Below, one piece after another: positions 17,412-25,486 of a DNA stretch of 64,000 bases. The stretch covers positions 806,001 through 870,000 of the forward strand of contig NZ_CP133016.1 of NCBI RefSeq assembly GCF_030866745.1, read 5' to 3'. The DNA comes from Sphingomonas flavescens. Its GTDB lineage: Bacteria > Pseudomonadota > Alphaproteobacteria > Sphingomonadales > Sphingomonadaceae. The stretch's first letter is position 1, and every line of letters begins with the position of its first letter. Both the position numbers and the translations under genes were made by a program. A model generated the notes under the pieces. That model had not been told where the DNA came from, searched no databases, and saw only the letters and a program-made list of their open reading frames with translations.

Positions 17412-19169
17412 TCACGTCGTGACGTGAGTGACCTTTTGTCCTGGCGAGTAGATATCCATGATGTTCCAGTGACCAGTAGTCGGCACCGGAGCATTCTCCA
17501 TGACGACGTCCAGGACGACCGGACGGTTGCTTGCGATTGCCTGCTGGAGCGCCGGTCTGAATTGATCAGCGCTTTCGATGGTGACGCCTTCGACCCCGTA
17601 CGCCCTGGCCATTGCCGCGAAGTCCGCCGAATAAGGACAGCCGTCCTTCTCGAATACCGTGCCCAACGTCGTGCCGAAATGCGCCTTCTGAAGCCCGGCG
17701 ATGGTACCGAATGCACGATTGTTCATGACCACCCAGACAACAGGGATGTCTTCTTCAAAGGCGGTCGCGAGCAACGAAGGATTCTGCCCGAAACCGCCAT
17801 CCCCGACGAGTGACACGACGACGCGATCGGGGGCTGCGATCTTCGCGCCCAGTGCCGCCGGCGCACCGAAGCCCATTGTCGCATAGCCGCCGGGTGTAAG
17901 GATTGATCCCGGGGTGTAGATCGGAAACTGCTGGCCCACGCCGTTCTTGTTCCAGCCGACGTCGGTCGTGATGATCGCGTCGCGCGGAAGCACAGCGCGC
18001 GCGTCGGCCAGGATTCGCTCGGGACGCATTGGGAACTGATCGCTGCAAGAAGCCTCGTCGTTGGTCGCCGCAAATTCCCGCCGGTACCGCTGAATTGAAT
18101 CACGCAGTTCAGGATTGTCGCGTCCAGCCGGATACAGCTGGCGGGCCGCACGATTGAGCGCGATAAGCGCCTGCTTCAAATCCGCGATCGCGCCGATCGT
18201 AGCCGGATAGTTGCGGCCGATTTCTGACGGATCGATGTCGATGTGGATCAGCTTCGTTCGCGGAATGTCGAACGTATAGTCGCTCTCCCATGAACTGCTG
18301 TCCGCTTCCTTGAAGCTGGTGCCGAGGCCGAGCAGGACATCGGCATTGCGGCAGGCGTCGTTCACGAACTGCGTGCCCCAGAAACCGGTCATGCCAAGCG
18401 TCATCGGATGATCGTCGGGGATTGCGCCTTTGCCCATCAGAGAATGCGCGACAGGCATGCCCATATGGTCGGCAAACGCCGCGAGTTCTTCGCTTGCGTC
18501 AGCGATCAGGACTCCGCCGCCGGCGTAGATGACCGGCCGCTCCGCATCGCCAAGCGCCACAACGATCCGCTTGGCAATTTCCTCGTCGAGAGCTGGCTTC
18601 GCGACTTCGGTCGTGTGAGGCTTCACACGTTCGAAGAGGTCGACGTCAATCTCCGCGGAGAAGATGTCCATCGGCACGGACACGAGGACGGGTCCCGGGC
18701 GCCCGCTCTCGGCGAGCTGAAAGGCTTTGGCGACAATCTCGGGGAGGAGGTCTGGCCGATCCACCCGCCAGGCTCGCTTCACGAACGGACGGTAAACTTC
18801 CCATTGCGCGGCGTCGGCGTGCAGGTTGATTTCTTGGTGCGGATGCTTGCCATAATAGTGGCTAGGGACATCGCCCGCGATAACCACCATGGGGATGGAA
18901 TCGAGCGCCGCATTGGCAACGCCTGTCGCAGCATTGGTGAGACCCGGACCGAGGTGTGACAGGACAACCGCGGCTTTTTTCTTGATGCGCGCGTAGCCAT
19001 CTGCCGCATGTGCCGCGATCTGTTCGTGGCGGACATTGATGAACTTGATCGGGCTGTTGGTCAGCGCGGTGAGGACAGCAATATTCGTGTGACCGCAAAG
19101 TCCGAAAATATGTTCGACGCCGCGGTGCTCGAGATATCTGACTAGTTGATGGGAGACGAGGTCCTTCAT
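17412..19169 (-). CDS. Thiamine-diphosphate enzyme, acetolactate-synthase-like
   Basis: 585 residues with the three-domain layout of the POX/ALS family. The catalytic Glu is Glu49 in INVRHEQ, and the ThDP/Mg motif is VGDGGFGQN... with NNRAFG. It lacks an obvious regulatory subunit gene nearby, so it is probably not biosynthetic acetolactate synthase. Its start overlaps the stop of the citryl-CoA-lyase-like gene by four bases. In that operon it may decarboxylate or cleave a 2-oxoacid or 2-hydroxyacyl-CoA released upstream, giving an aldehyde for the aldehyde dehydrogenase (inference). Confidence 0.85.
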   Translation of the reverse strand: MKDLVSHQLVRYLEHRGVEHIFGLCGHTNIAVLTALTNSPIKFINVRHEQIAAHAADGYARIKKKAAVVLSHLGPGLTNAATGVANAALDSIPMVVIAGDVPSHYYGKHPHQEINLHADAAQWEVYRPFVKRAWRVDRPDLLPEIVAKAFQLAESGRPGPVLVSVPMDIFSAEIDVDLFERVKPHTTEVAKPALDEEIAKRIVVALGDAERPVIYAGGGVLIADASEELAAFADHMGMPVAHSLMGKGAIPDDHPMTLGMTGFWGTQFVNDACRNADVLLGLGTSFKEADSSSWESDYTFDIPRTKLIHIDIDPSEIGRNYPATIGAIADLKQALIALNRAARQLYPAGRDNPELRDSIQRYRREFAATNDEASCSDQFPMRPERILADARAVLPRDAIITTDVGWNKNGVGQQFPIYTPGSILTPGGYATMGFGAPAALGAKIAAPDRVVVSLVGDGGFGQNPSLLATAFEEDIPVVWVVMNNRAFGTIAGLQKAHFGTTLGTVFEKDGCPYSADFAAMARAYGVEGVTIESADQFRPALQQAIASNRPVVLDVVMENAPVPTTGHWNIMDIYSPGQKVTHVTT

Positions 19170-20032
19170 GATTTGCTCCGTCCGGCCGCCGAAGCGGTTT
19201 TCGAGGATTCGAGCGACCGACGCTGCGGGCCCGTGTAAGTGAATGGAATGTTCTTCGGCATCGGGCCTTTGATCCGGCCACCTTGCTGCATCTGCTCCCA
19301 GGCGTGAGATAGAATGCCGACCGATCGCGAAAGGATGAACAGGCCGCGGCCCATTGCCGGCTCAAACCCCAGCTCGCTGAAGATGACCGCTGTCGAGCCA
19401 TCGATGTTCATCGGAATCGGCTTGCCCTTGTGGCGGGTCAGGACCGCTTCGACGGCGCGGCCAATCGCAATGTACTCGCCGGTGATTTCTCCGGCATCCG
19501 CCAGATCCTGGACCATTGCGAGCAAAGGCTCGGTCCGCGGATCGACGGGATGCCAGCGGTGCCCGAAGCCGCCGACGATCTTGCCGTGCTGCTCCCGATA
19601 TTCCGGAAGGGCTGCTTCGACTGCCGACTCAAGGTCACTACCGGTGGTCATGTGCGACCGGATGATCTGGTAGAATTCCATGCATTGCTGACCGGCACCG
19701 CCGTGCACGTCCGCGAGCACGTTGATTGCCGAAGCCATGGCGTTGTTCAGCTCCGCGCCGCAACTGATGGCCATTCGCGAGATCGCGATCGACGGCGCGT
19801 GCGGACCGTGGTCCACCGAGGCCACCAACGCGGCTTCGAGCAACCTTGCCTGCCCCGGGGTCGGCAGATCGCCGCGAACCATCAGCCAGATCATCTGCGG
19901 AAAGCTGATCGCACCAATCAAGTCCTGGACCGGGTATCCGCGAATATCGATTTCGCCGGGATGGATGTCGATGATCGACGTGCTCCACCACCGCTCGGCG
20001 CCCGCGACGATGTCTTCCGCCGTATCGCTCAT
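19166..20032 (-). CDS. Citryl-CoA-lyase-like protein (short citrate synthase family)
   Basis: 288 residues, about the length of the citrate-synthase-like domain that splits citryl-CoA. HGGAGQQC carries one active-site His, and GFGHRWHPVDPR is the citrate-synthase signature. This domain either condenses acetyl-CoA with a 2-oxoacid or splits a citryl-type CoA ester. With a class III CoA-transferase directly upstream, cleavage of a tertiary-hydroxy-acid CoA ester to acetyl-CoA plus a 2-oxoacid is likely. It overlaps both neighbouring genes by four bases. Confidence 0.85.
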   Translation of the reverse strand: MSDTAEDIVAGAERWWSTSIIDIHPGEIDIRGYPVQDLIGAISFPQMIWLMVRGDLPTPGQARLLEAALVASVDHGPHAPSIAISRMAISCGAELNNAMASAINVLADVHGGAGQQCMEFYQIIRSHMTTGSDLESAVEAALPEYREQHGKIVGGFGHRWHPVDPRTEPLLAMVQDLADAGEITGEYIAIGRAVEAVLTRHKGKPIPMNIDGSTAVIFSELGFEPAMGRGLFILSRSVGILSHAWEQMQQGGRIKGPMPKNIPFTYTGPQRRSLESSKTASAAGRSKS

Positions 20033-21222
20033 ATCGCAGAAACCTTCCGAAGTTCGGCGATCTCCTCGGACGAGTAACCAACCTCGCCGAGGAGTTCGTC
20101 AGTATGTTCGCCGAGGCGTGGCGGTGCCGAATGAATCCTGCGCGTTTGGTCGGCCAGCCGATAACCGGCCGTCACAAGCGACAGCGGTCTGCCCAGGACC
20201 TCAAAATCTTCGAGCTGCTCGACCAACGCGCGCGACCTGATCTGCTCCAGATCAAGTGCAGACGGCACGTCCAGCACGCGGCCCGCCGGAACACCCGCCG
20301 CATTGAGAATCGTCTCCCAATCGGCGGCGGACCGCGTTCGAAGACTATCTGCGATCTCCGCCGTGAGCGCCGCGCGATTGCGCTTGCGTTCCTCGCGGTG
20401 AGCAAAACGCGGATCTTCAACCAGTTCGGCACGGTCGAGAAGGCTCATCAGCGTCACGAACTGTTCCTGCTTGTTTGCGGCGATATTAAGCAGACCGTCG
20501 GCGGTCTCGAACGCGCCCGAAGGCGCGGCGGTGAAATTGTCGTTCCCCATCGGCACGGGTCGTTGACCGGCGATGAGATAATTGGAGACGACCCAGCCCA
20601 TGGTGGCGAGCGTGGAGTCGAGCATCGACACGTCGATGAAGGCGCCCTCCCCAGTTCTGCCCTGCCGAACCAGCGCGCTGGCGATGGCGAAAGCCGCGGT
20701 AATGCCTCCGATGCTGTCACACACGGGATAGCCGACACGCAGCGGCGCACTTTCCTCATCGCCCGTAATGCTCATGACGCCCGAAAGGCCTTGAACAATC
20801 TGATCGTAAGCCGGGGCGGCGCGCATTGGGCCTTCCTGCCCAAAGCCGGAGATTGCGCAGTAGACCAGCTTGGGGCTGACTGCTTTCAATTCTTCATAGC
20901 TGACGCCGAGCCTGGCCATCACCCCGGGCCGGAAATTCTCGACAAGGACGTCCGCCGTTTCCACTAGGCGGCGGAATGCGACTTTGCCTTCGTCGGCCTT
21001 CAGGTTGATCGTCACCGATTTCTTGTTGGCATTTTGCGCGAGGAAAGACGCGCCCATCAGCTCCGCGCTGAGTTTAGGTGAAGCCCCGAGTTGCCGTGCA
21101 AGGTCGCCCGTTCCCGGAGTCTCGACCTTAATGACCTCCGCGCCCAGCAGTGCCAGCTGATAGGCGCAAAACGGCCCGGCCAGGACATTGGTCAGATCTA
21201 GAACGCGCACCCCCTCAAGCAT
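20029..21222 (-). CDS. CaiB/BaiF (class III) CoA-transferase
   Basis: 397 residues. VRVLDLTNVLAGPFCAYQLALLG is the typical N-terminus (first part quoted elsewhere in families as the CoA-binding region), and NKKSVTINLKA and ENFRPGVM follow. The catalytic Asp should be the one in VSMLDS, matching the nucleophile of formyl-CoA transferase. It transfers CoA from a donor such as succinyl-CoA to a carboxylic acid. Its product would feed the lyase encoded next. Starts two bases after the aldehyde dehydrogenase stop. Confidence 0.92.
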   Translation of the reverse strand: MLEGVRVLDLTNVLAGPFCAYQLALLGAEVIKVETPGTGDLARQLGASPKLSAELMGASFLAQNANKKSVTINLKADEGKVAFRRLVETADVLVENFRPGVMARLGVSYEELKAVSPKLVYCAISGFGQEGPMRAAPAYDQIVQGLSGVMSITGDEESAPLRVGYPVCDSIGGITAAFAIASALVRQGRTGEGAFIDVSMLDSTLATMGWVVSNYLIAGQRPVPMGNDNFTAAPSGAFETADGLLNIAANKQEQFVTLMSLLDRAELVEDPRFAHREERKRNRAALTAEIADSLRTRSAADWETILNAAGVPAGRVLDVPSALDLEQIRSRALVEQLEDFEVLGRPLSLVTAGYRLADQTRRIHSAPPRLGEHTDELLGEVGYSSEEIAELRKVSAI

Positions 21223-21224
21223 CG

Positions 21225-22748
21225 TCAGCGCCTGATAAACGGGTTCGGCACGTCGAGATCGCTCGACAGCCAGACGGTCTTGACGTCCAAATAATCCTTA
21301 ATCGCGTCGGGGCCGGATTCACGGCCGATACCCGAGCGTTTGAATCCCCCGAAGGGGGATGTGAAACTCGTTGCGCGATAGTTGTTTACGTAAATCGTTC
21401 CGGCTTTGAGGCGGTCCGTGACGTACATCGTGCGCTTTAGGCTTTGCGTCCACACGCCGGCCGCGAGCCCGTATGCGATGTCATTGCCGATGCGCACTGC
21501 ATCTTCCTCATCGGTGAACCGAATGACCGATAAGACCGGACCGAAGATTTCCTCCTGCGCCACCCGCATGCTGTTTTCGACGCCGGTGAAGATCGTCGGT
21601 TCGATGAATTGGCCGGAACCGATTTCCGACCGCGCCTTGCCTCCATAGGCAAGCGTCGCACCTTCCTGCTTCGCAAGCTCAATGTACGACATGATTTTGT
21701 CGAACTGCGGCTTCGTGGCGACGGGCCCGATCTGCGTCGTCAGATCCGCGGGGTCTCCGATCTTCGCATCGCTGATGAAGTCGATCAGGCGCCGCACGAC
21801 TTCATCGTGAATGCTATCCTGTACGAGGAGGCGCGATCCGGCCTGACAGGTCTGGCCCGTGGCAGCGAAGATGCCGGAAACGATGCCCTTTACGGCCTGA
21901 TCGAGGTCAGCATCGTCAAAGACAATGTTCGGCGACTTGCCGCCGAGCTCCAACGTCACGGTCTTCAGGCCGCGCGCGGCAGCCTCGTAGATTTTCTGAC
22001 CCGCAACTTCGCCGCCAGTGAAGCCGATGTGAGCGACGCCGGGATGCGCAACGAGCGGCTCGCCGACTTCCTGTCCGAGCCCCGTTATGACGTTGATCAC
22101 CCCTGGCGGGATTCCCGCGTCGGTAGCGATCGCGGCGAGTTCGATCATCGATGCGGACGTAAATTCGGAGGGCTTGATCACCGCGGTGCAGCCAGCGGCC
22201 AGCGCAGGCGCCAGCTTCCAGCTCGTCAGTGTAAGCGGCGAATTCCAGGGAGTGATGATCGCCACCACGCCTTTGGGCTCGAAGACAGTGTAAGCGAACA
22301 CCCCGTCCTTGTCCGTCGGGATGACGGCGCTTTGGACCTTGTCCGCAAGGCCCGCGTAATAATGAAAATAGTCACCGAGATAGCGAACCTGCGCGTTCAC
22401 CTCAGCAGCAAGCTTGCCGTTATCTCGCCGTTCGATTTCAGCCAGCCGGTCGGCATTGGCCACGATCGCGTCAGCGAACTTGCGCAGCACCTTTCCCCGC
22501 TGCGAGGGCCGCAGCCGTGACCACGACGCGAAGGCCTCCTTCGATGAAGCGACCGCCGCGTCTACGTCGGCGGAAGTGCAGCGCGCAATTTGCGCCCAAT
22601 CCTTGCCGGTAAAGGGGTCCTGCGTAGCGAAATACTCGCCGCTGGCGGGCGCCTCTTCGCGACCGTCGATGTAGGCACCATATTGCCGCGACGCAGCCCC
22701 ATGCGTCGCGCCATCGACGCCCGTTGGCGAGTTAACCGTTGCTGACAT
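21225..22748 (-). CDS. NAD(P)-dependent aldehyde dehydrogenase
   Basis: 507 residues from ATG 22748, chosen because GAGGGAGAG precedes it; a frame from 22760 adds four residues. Key sites: ITPWNSPL (cofactor-binding loop), Glu in TLELGGKSPN, and nucleophile Cys in TGQTCQAGSR. GGFKRSGIGRE near the end is the usual oligomerisation segment. It oxidises an aldehyde to the acid, possibly the aldehyde formed by the ThDP enzyme of the same operon. First gene of the four-gene operon, with operator-like site A 23 bases before its ATG. Confidence 0.94.
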   Translation of the reverse strand: MSATVNSPTGVDGATHGAASRQYGAYIDGREEAPASGEYFATQDPFTGKDWAQIARCTSADVDAAVASSKEAFASWSRLRPSQRGKVLRKFADAIVANADRLAEIERRDNGKLAAEVNAQVRYLGDYFHYYAGLADKVQSAVIPTDKDGVFAYTVFEPKGVVAIITPWNSPLTLTSWKLAPALAAGCTAVIKPSEFTSASMIELAAIATDAGIPPGVINVITGLGQEVGEPLVAHPGVAHIGFTGGEVAGQKIYEAAARGLKTVTLELGGKSPNIVFDDADLDQAVKGIVSGIFAATGQTCQAGSRLLVQDSIHDEVVRRLIDFISDAKIGDPADLTTQIGPVATKPQFDKIMSYIELAKQEGATLAYGGKARSEIGSGQFIEPTIFTGVENSMRVAQEEIFGPVLSVIRFTDEEDAVRIGNDIAYGLAAGVWTQSLKRTMYVTDRLKAGTIYVNNYRATSFTSPFGGFKRSGIGRESGPDAIKDYLDVKTVWLSSDLDVPNPFIRR

Positions 22749-22770
22749 TCTCTCCCTCACCCCTACGGAT

Positions 22771-22785
22771 ATTGTAGTACATTAT
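22771..22785 (+). promoter_or_regulatory. Candidate GntR operator, site A
   Basis: ATTGTAGTACATTAT contains the palindrome TGTA-G-TACA and fits the general TnGTnnnACnA pattern of FadR-branch GntR operators. It lies between the divergent aldehyde dehydrogenase and gntR genes, so one protein dimer could control both. Confidence 0.6.
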
Positions 22786-22869
22786 TTCTGTCGAGTCGGA
22801 ATTTTGCTTTTTAGGCGGCGTGTGCGGAATTCTCGACACAAACCCGGCGGGTTCATAAAGCAGGAAGAT

Positions 22870-23643
22870 ATGGCCACTTCTCGCGTGCAAGGCAGCCGTC
22901 CCCGGAAAATCACCCGGCGTCCGACTGAGGAACTGAAGACCCGGCTCCATCAGTCGCTCGCGCGCGACCTCGGCTCGAAAATTCTGTCCGGTGAATACTC
23001 GCCCGGCGAGAGTTTGCCCGGTGAAATCGCTGCGAGCCAGCAACACCAAGTGTCACGCAACGCCTATCGCGAAGCCGTGCGAATTTTGGCCGCAAAAGGA
23101 CTGGTCGAAAGTCGGCAAAAGGCTGGAACGCTGGTGACCGAGCGGAGCCGCTGGAACCTGCTCGACCCGGACGTTTTGGATTGGGCGTTATCGAATGATC
23201 CGACGCCCGAGTTTCGTGCCGCCCTGTACGAACTACGCGCGATTGTGGAACCGGCCGCGGCGTCCCTTGCTGCGCTGCGGCGGAGCGATCAGGACCTTGC
23301 CGCAATGGCCAGCGCGCTGGAGGAAATGCGAGTCAACGAACCCGATAGCCCAAGCGCGGAACAGGCGGACGAACGCTTTCACGCCGCGCTGTTCACGGCG
23401 GCTGGAAACGACGTCCTAAGCCGTCTCGCAAGCATCATTGCCGCTTCGGTGAAGTTCATTGCCGAATATAAGCGGGAGCAGCACATCGACCGCGACACGT
23501 GGCCAGACCACAAAGCCATCTTCGACGCCGTTAAGGCGCGTCGGTCTGGCCAGGCGCACAATGCGATGGAACGCCTGATCGCGCATGCCCGCGAGGACAC
23601 TGAAACTGCCGATTCGATCAGGCCGAAGCGTGTGAGGAAGTAG
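22870..23643 (+). CDS. GntR-family regulator, FadR/FCD subfamily
   Basis: 257 residues from ATG 22870 (AGGAAG just upstream); the frame is open from 22804. The N-terminal winged helix (about 20-90) includes LGSKILSGEYSPGESLPGE and VSRNAYREAVRILAAKGLVES. The FCD effector domain follows, with FRAALYELRAIVEPAAA and metal-ligand-like positions in DERFHAALFTAAGN and WPDHKAIFDAV. Such regulators usually repress until a small acid binds. It is divergent from the aldehyde dehydrogenase operon and is the only regulator of this kind in the island. Confidence 0.92.
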   Translation: MATSRVQGSRPRKITRRPTEELKTRLHQSLARDLGSKILSGEYSPGESLPGEIAASQQHQVSRNAYREAVRILAAKGLVESRQKAGTLVTERSRWNLLDPDVLDWALSNDPTPEFRAALYELRAIVEPAAASLAALRRSDQDLAAMASALEEMRVNEPDSPSAEQADERFHAALFTAAGNDVLSRLASIIAASVKFIAEYKREQHIDRDTWPDHKAIFDAVKARRSGQAHNAMERLIAHAREDTETADSIRPKRVRK

Positions 23644-23645
23644 CT

Positions 23646-23966
23646 CTATTTGGCGCCGTAATGGGCCACGAGAAATTGCTGAATCCGCTTGTTGTCTTCA
23701 GGCGTGATCTGCATTCCGTGATCGATCATCCGATCCATGGTTTCAGCCCAATCGGATGCATTCTTATTCGCGGCGGTGACCTGATCGACCGCATGGCATG
23801 ACGAACAGTGCTTTTCGAGCAGCGACGTGTCGTCATTCGTAGAAGCAGCGGCCGCCTTTGCAGGCGCTGCCGATGAGCCCTTTACGGTGCCATGCGCGAC
23901 CGCCGATCCCAGCAGAAGAAGAGAAGCGACAACCGAAGCCGCGGGAATGGAGAGGGTCAGGCGCAT
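23646..23966 (-). CDS. Small exported monohaem c-type cytochrome
   Basis: 106 residues with a signal peptide ending near AVAHG. One haem site, CSSCH (Cys54, Cys57, His58). A Met in the C-terminal half (DHGMQITPEDNKRIQQFL) is the likely sixth ligand. Last gene of the PQQ-dehydrogenase operon and a plausible electron acceptor for it. Its stop lies three bases from the gntR stop (convergent). Confidence 0.88.
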   Translation of the reverse strand: MRLTLSIPAASVVASLLLLGSAVAHGTVKGSSAAPAKAAAASTNDDTSLLEKHCSSCHAVDQVTAANKNASDWAETMDRMIDHGMQITPEDNKRIQQFLVAHYGAK

Positions 23967-23985
23967 GTCGTAGCTCTTCCGTCGT

Positions 23986-24426
23986 TCACTTGGCCAACTG
24001 CAGAAATTTGGTCATGCGGGCGCGTGCTAGCGGCGGCAAGCTTCCCAGATTTGCGACGATGGCGGGGCGGTTCACCGCGCTGCCGACTTGAATGAGCCCC
24101 ACCATGCCCATCGCGGTATGGGGCAAGCATTTGTAGCCGTAGAGGCCCGCACGAGAAAACTTGACGGTTACGTCCTGGTTGATCGCTCCCTGAAACGGCG
24201 ATGCCCCGGCAGGCATCATGTTCCTGATGCTCTCAACATTGTGCGTTTTGTCCTTGGCCACGAAACGCACCGTGTCACCTGGCGCAATCTTCAGGAAAGC
24301 CGGCGTGAAATCCATCGAGCCGTTGGCGCCGCGGTTGACCATATCGACGCGCCATTCCCGGGCCGCAGCCGGCGAGTTAGCGAACAAAATCGCCGTCACG
24401 GCGAACAGAATGTTTGATACGCGCAC
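23986..24426 (-). CDS. Pseudoazurin-type blue copper protein
   Basis: 146 residues with a signal peptide (to about 22). The copper ligands are His62 (KTHNVES), Cys100, His103 and Met108 in KCLPHTAMGM, the C-x2-H-x4-M spacing of pseudoazurins. The IAPGDTVRFV strand is typical. It is a periplasmic single-electron carrier. Lying between ThuA-like and cytochrome genes, it probably takes electrons from the quinoprotein (inference). Confidence 0.92.
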   Translation of the reverse strand: MRVSNILFAVTAILFANSPAAAREWRVDMVNRGANGSMDFTPAFLKIAPGDTVRFVAKDKTHNVESIRNMMPAGASPFQGAINQDVTVKFSRAGLYGYKCLPHTAMGMVGLIQVGSAVNRPAIVANLGSLPPLARARMTKFLQLAK

Positions 24427-24500
24427 TATCGAAACCTCATCGCTTGGCTGGGCATCTATTGATCGGCGCCTGAGCGACCGCTGAACAATTGTGGGACATT

Positions 24501-25484
24501 TCAGCGACAGAAGGGCTTTGCGCCCATCACCGACGCGATGCCGCCGGCGATCAGCTTCTGGAACTGCTGCGCACCCATGAAGCCGCCATCCGCCTCATAT
24601 GCGCGCGCGTCATGGCCAAGGGTCGTGAGCCACGCCTTGCCGCCATCATAATATTGGCACCAGGCCACCGGATGAAAGCTGCCATGGCCCGGATGGCGCC
24701 CGACCACCGACGGCAATCGCGGCGGAAAACCCAGCGGAAATGCACCGCCAGGAGGACGCGGCTGTTCCAAGGTCGCACCATAGCTTTTCTCGTCGACGGT
24801 GGCGAGGAAGCGCACCTTTGTCGGGAACGGGACGAGGTTGTACCATTCGTCGCCAAATTCCCACCGCGCGGGCAGACCTCGAGTCGACGCATCGTTCTTA
24901 TCGACCATGACAACGTCAGCTTTCCGGAATGGGCCGTGATCGTAGAAATTCGTGCCCCCGAGAAGCCCCTCATACCAAGGCCAATTGTACATCGTGCCGA
25001 ACGCATTGTGGATGCCGACGAAGCCGCCGCCGGCGCGTAGATATTGCCGCAGTGCCGTCTTGCCATTGTCGTCGAGTGCATCGCGCGAGGTCGAGACGAA
25101 GACCACGGCATTATAGCCGCTCAGATTCACCATCTGCGCCGGATCTTCGGTGTAATCTATCGCCCAGCCGTTATCGGCAGCAATGCGCTGCATTTCGCGC
25201 TGGATAATGTTGTCCGGTCCAAGCATCGGGTTAAGACCGCTTCCCAAGGCCTTGCCCAAGGCTGCATGCCGCGGACCCGCAGTGCGGGTGAACAGGAGTA
25301 TCCGATATTTGCTGGTGGGCTCACGCTTCCATTGGTGAAAGCATTTCGCGTCGACACCGCGGCAAACGCCATAATCCGGATTGCCAAGATTGTCGTTGAT
25401 CGAGCCGCCCGGATTTCCATTCTGCGCCCAAGCTGGAGCGGCAATCGCTAAAGCGGTCACAATCGCCGACAGGCTCGCCTTCAT
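24501..25484 (-). CDS. Exported ThuA-domain protein
   Basis: 327 residues from ATG 25484, two bases after the PQQ-dehydrogenase stop. It has a Sec signal peptide (MKASLSAIVTALAIAAPAWA). The ThuA fold (class-I glutamine-amidotransferase-like) shows TRTAGPRHAALGKAL, YNAVVFVSTSRDAL, GGGFVGIHNAFG and HPGHGSFHPVAWCQYYDGG with metal-binding-type His residues. ThuA relatives act on 3-keto-glycosides or bind sugars. Four cysteines suggest periplasmic disulphides. Its fixed place next to the quinoprotein suggests it handles the oxidised product. Confidence 0.88.
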   Translation of the reverse strand: MKASLSAIVTALAIAAPAWAQNGNPGGSINDNLGNPDYGVCRGVDAKCFHQWKREPTSKYRILLFTRTAGPRHAALGKALGSGLNPMLGPDNIIQREMQRIAADNGWAIDYTEDPAQMVNLSGYNAVVFVSTSRDALDDNGKTALRQYLRAGGGFVGIHNAFGTMYNWPWYEGLLGGTNFYDHGPFRKADVVMVDKNDASTRGLPARWEFGDEWYNLVPFPTKVRFLATVDEKSYGATLEQPRPPGGAFPLGFPPRLPSVVGRHPGHGSFHPVAWCQYYDGGKAWLTTLGHDARAYEADGGFMGAQQFQKLIAGGIASVMGAKPFCR

Positions 25485-25486
25485 GA

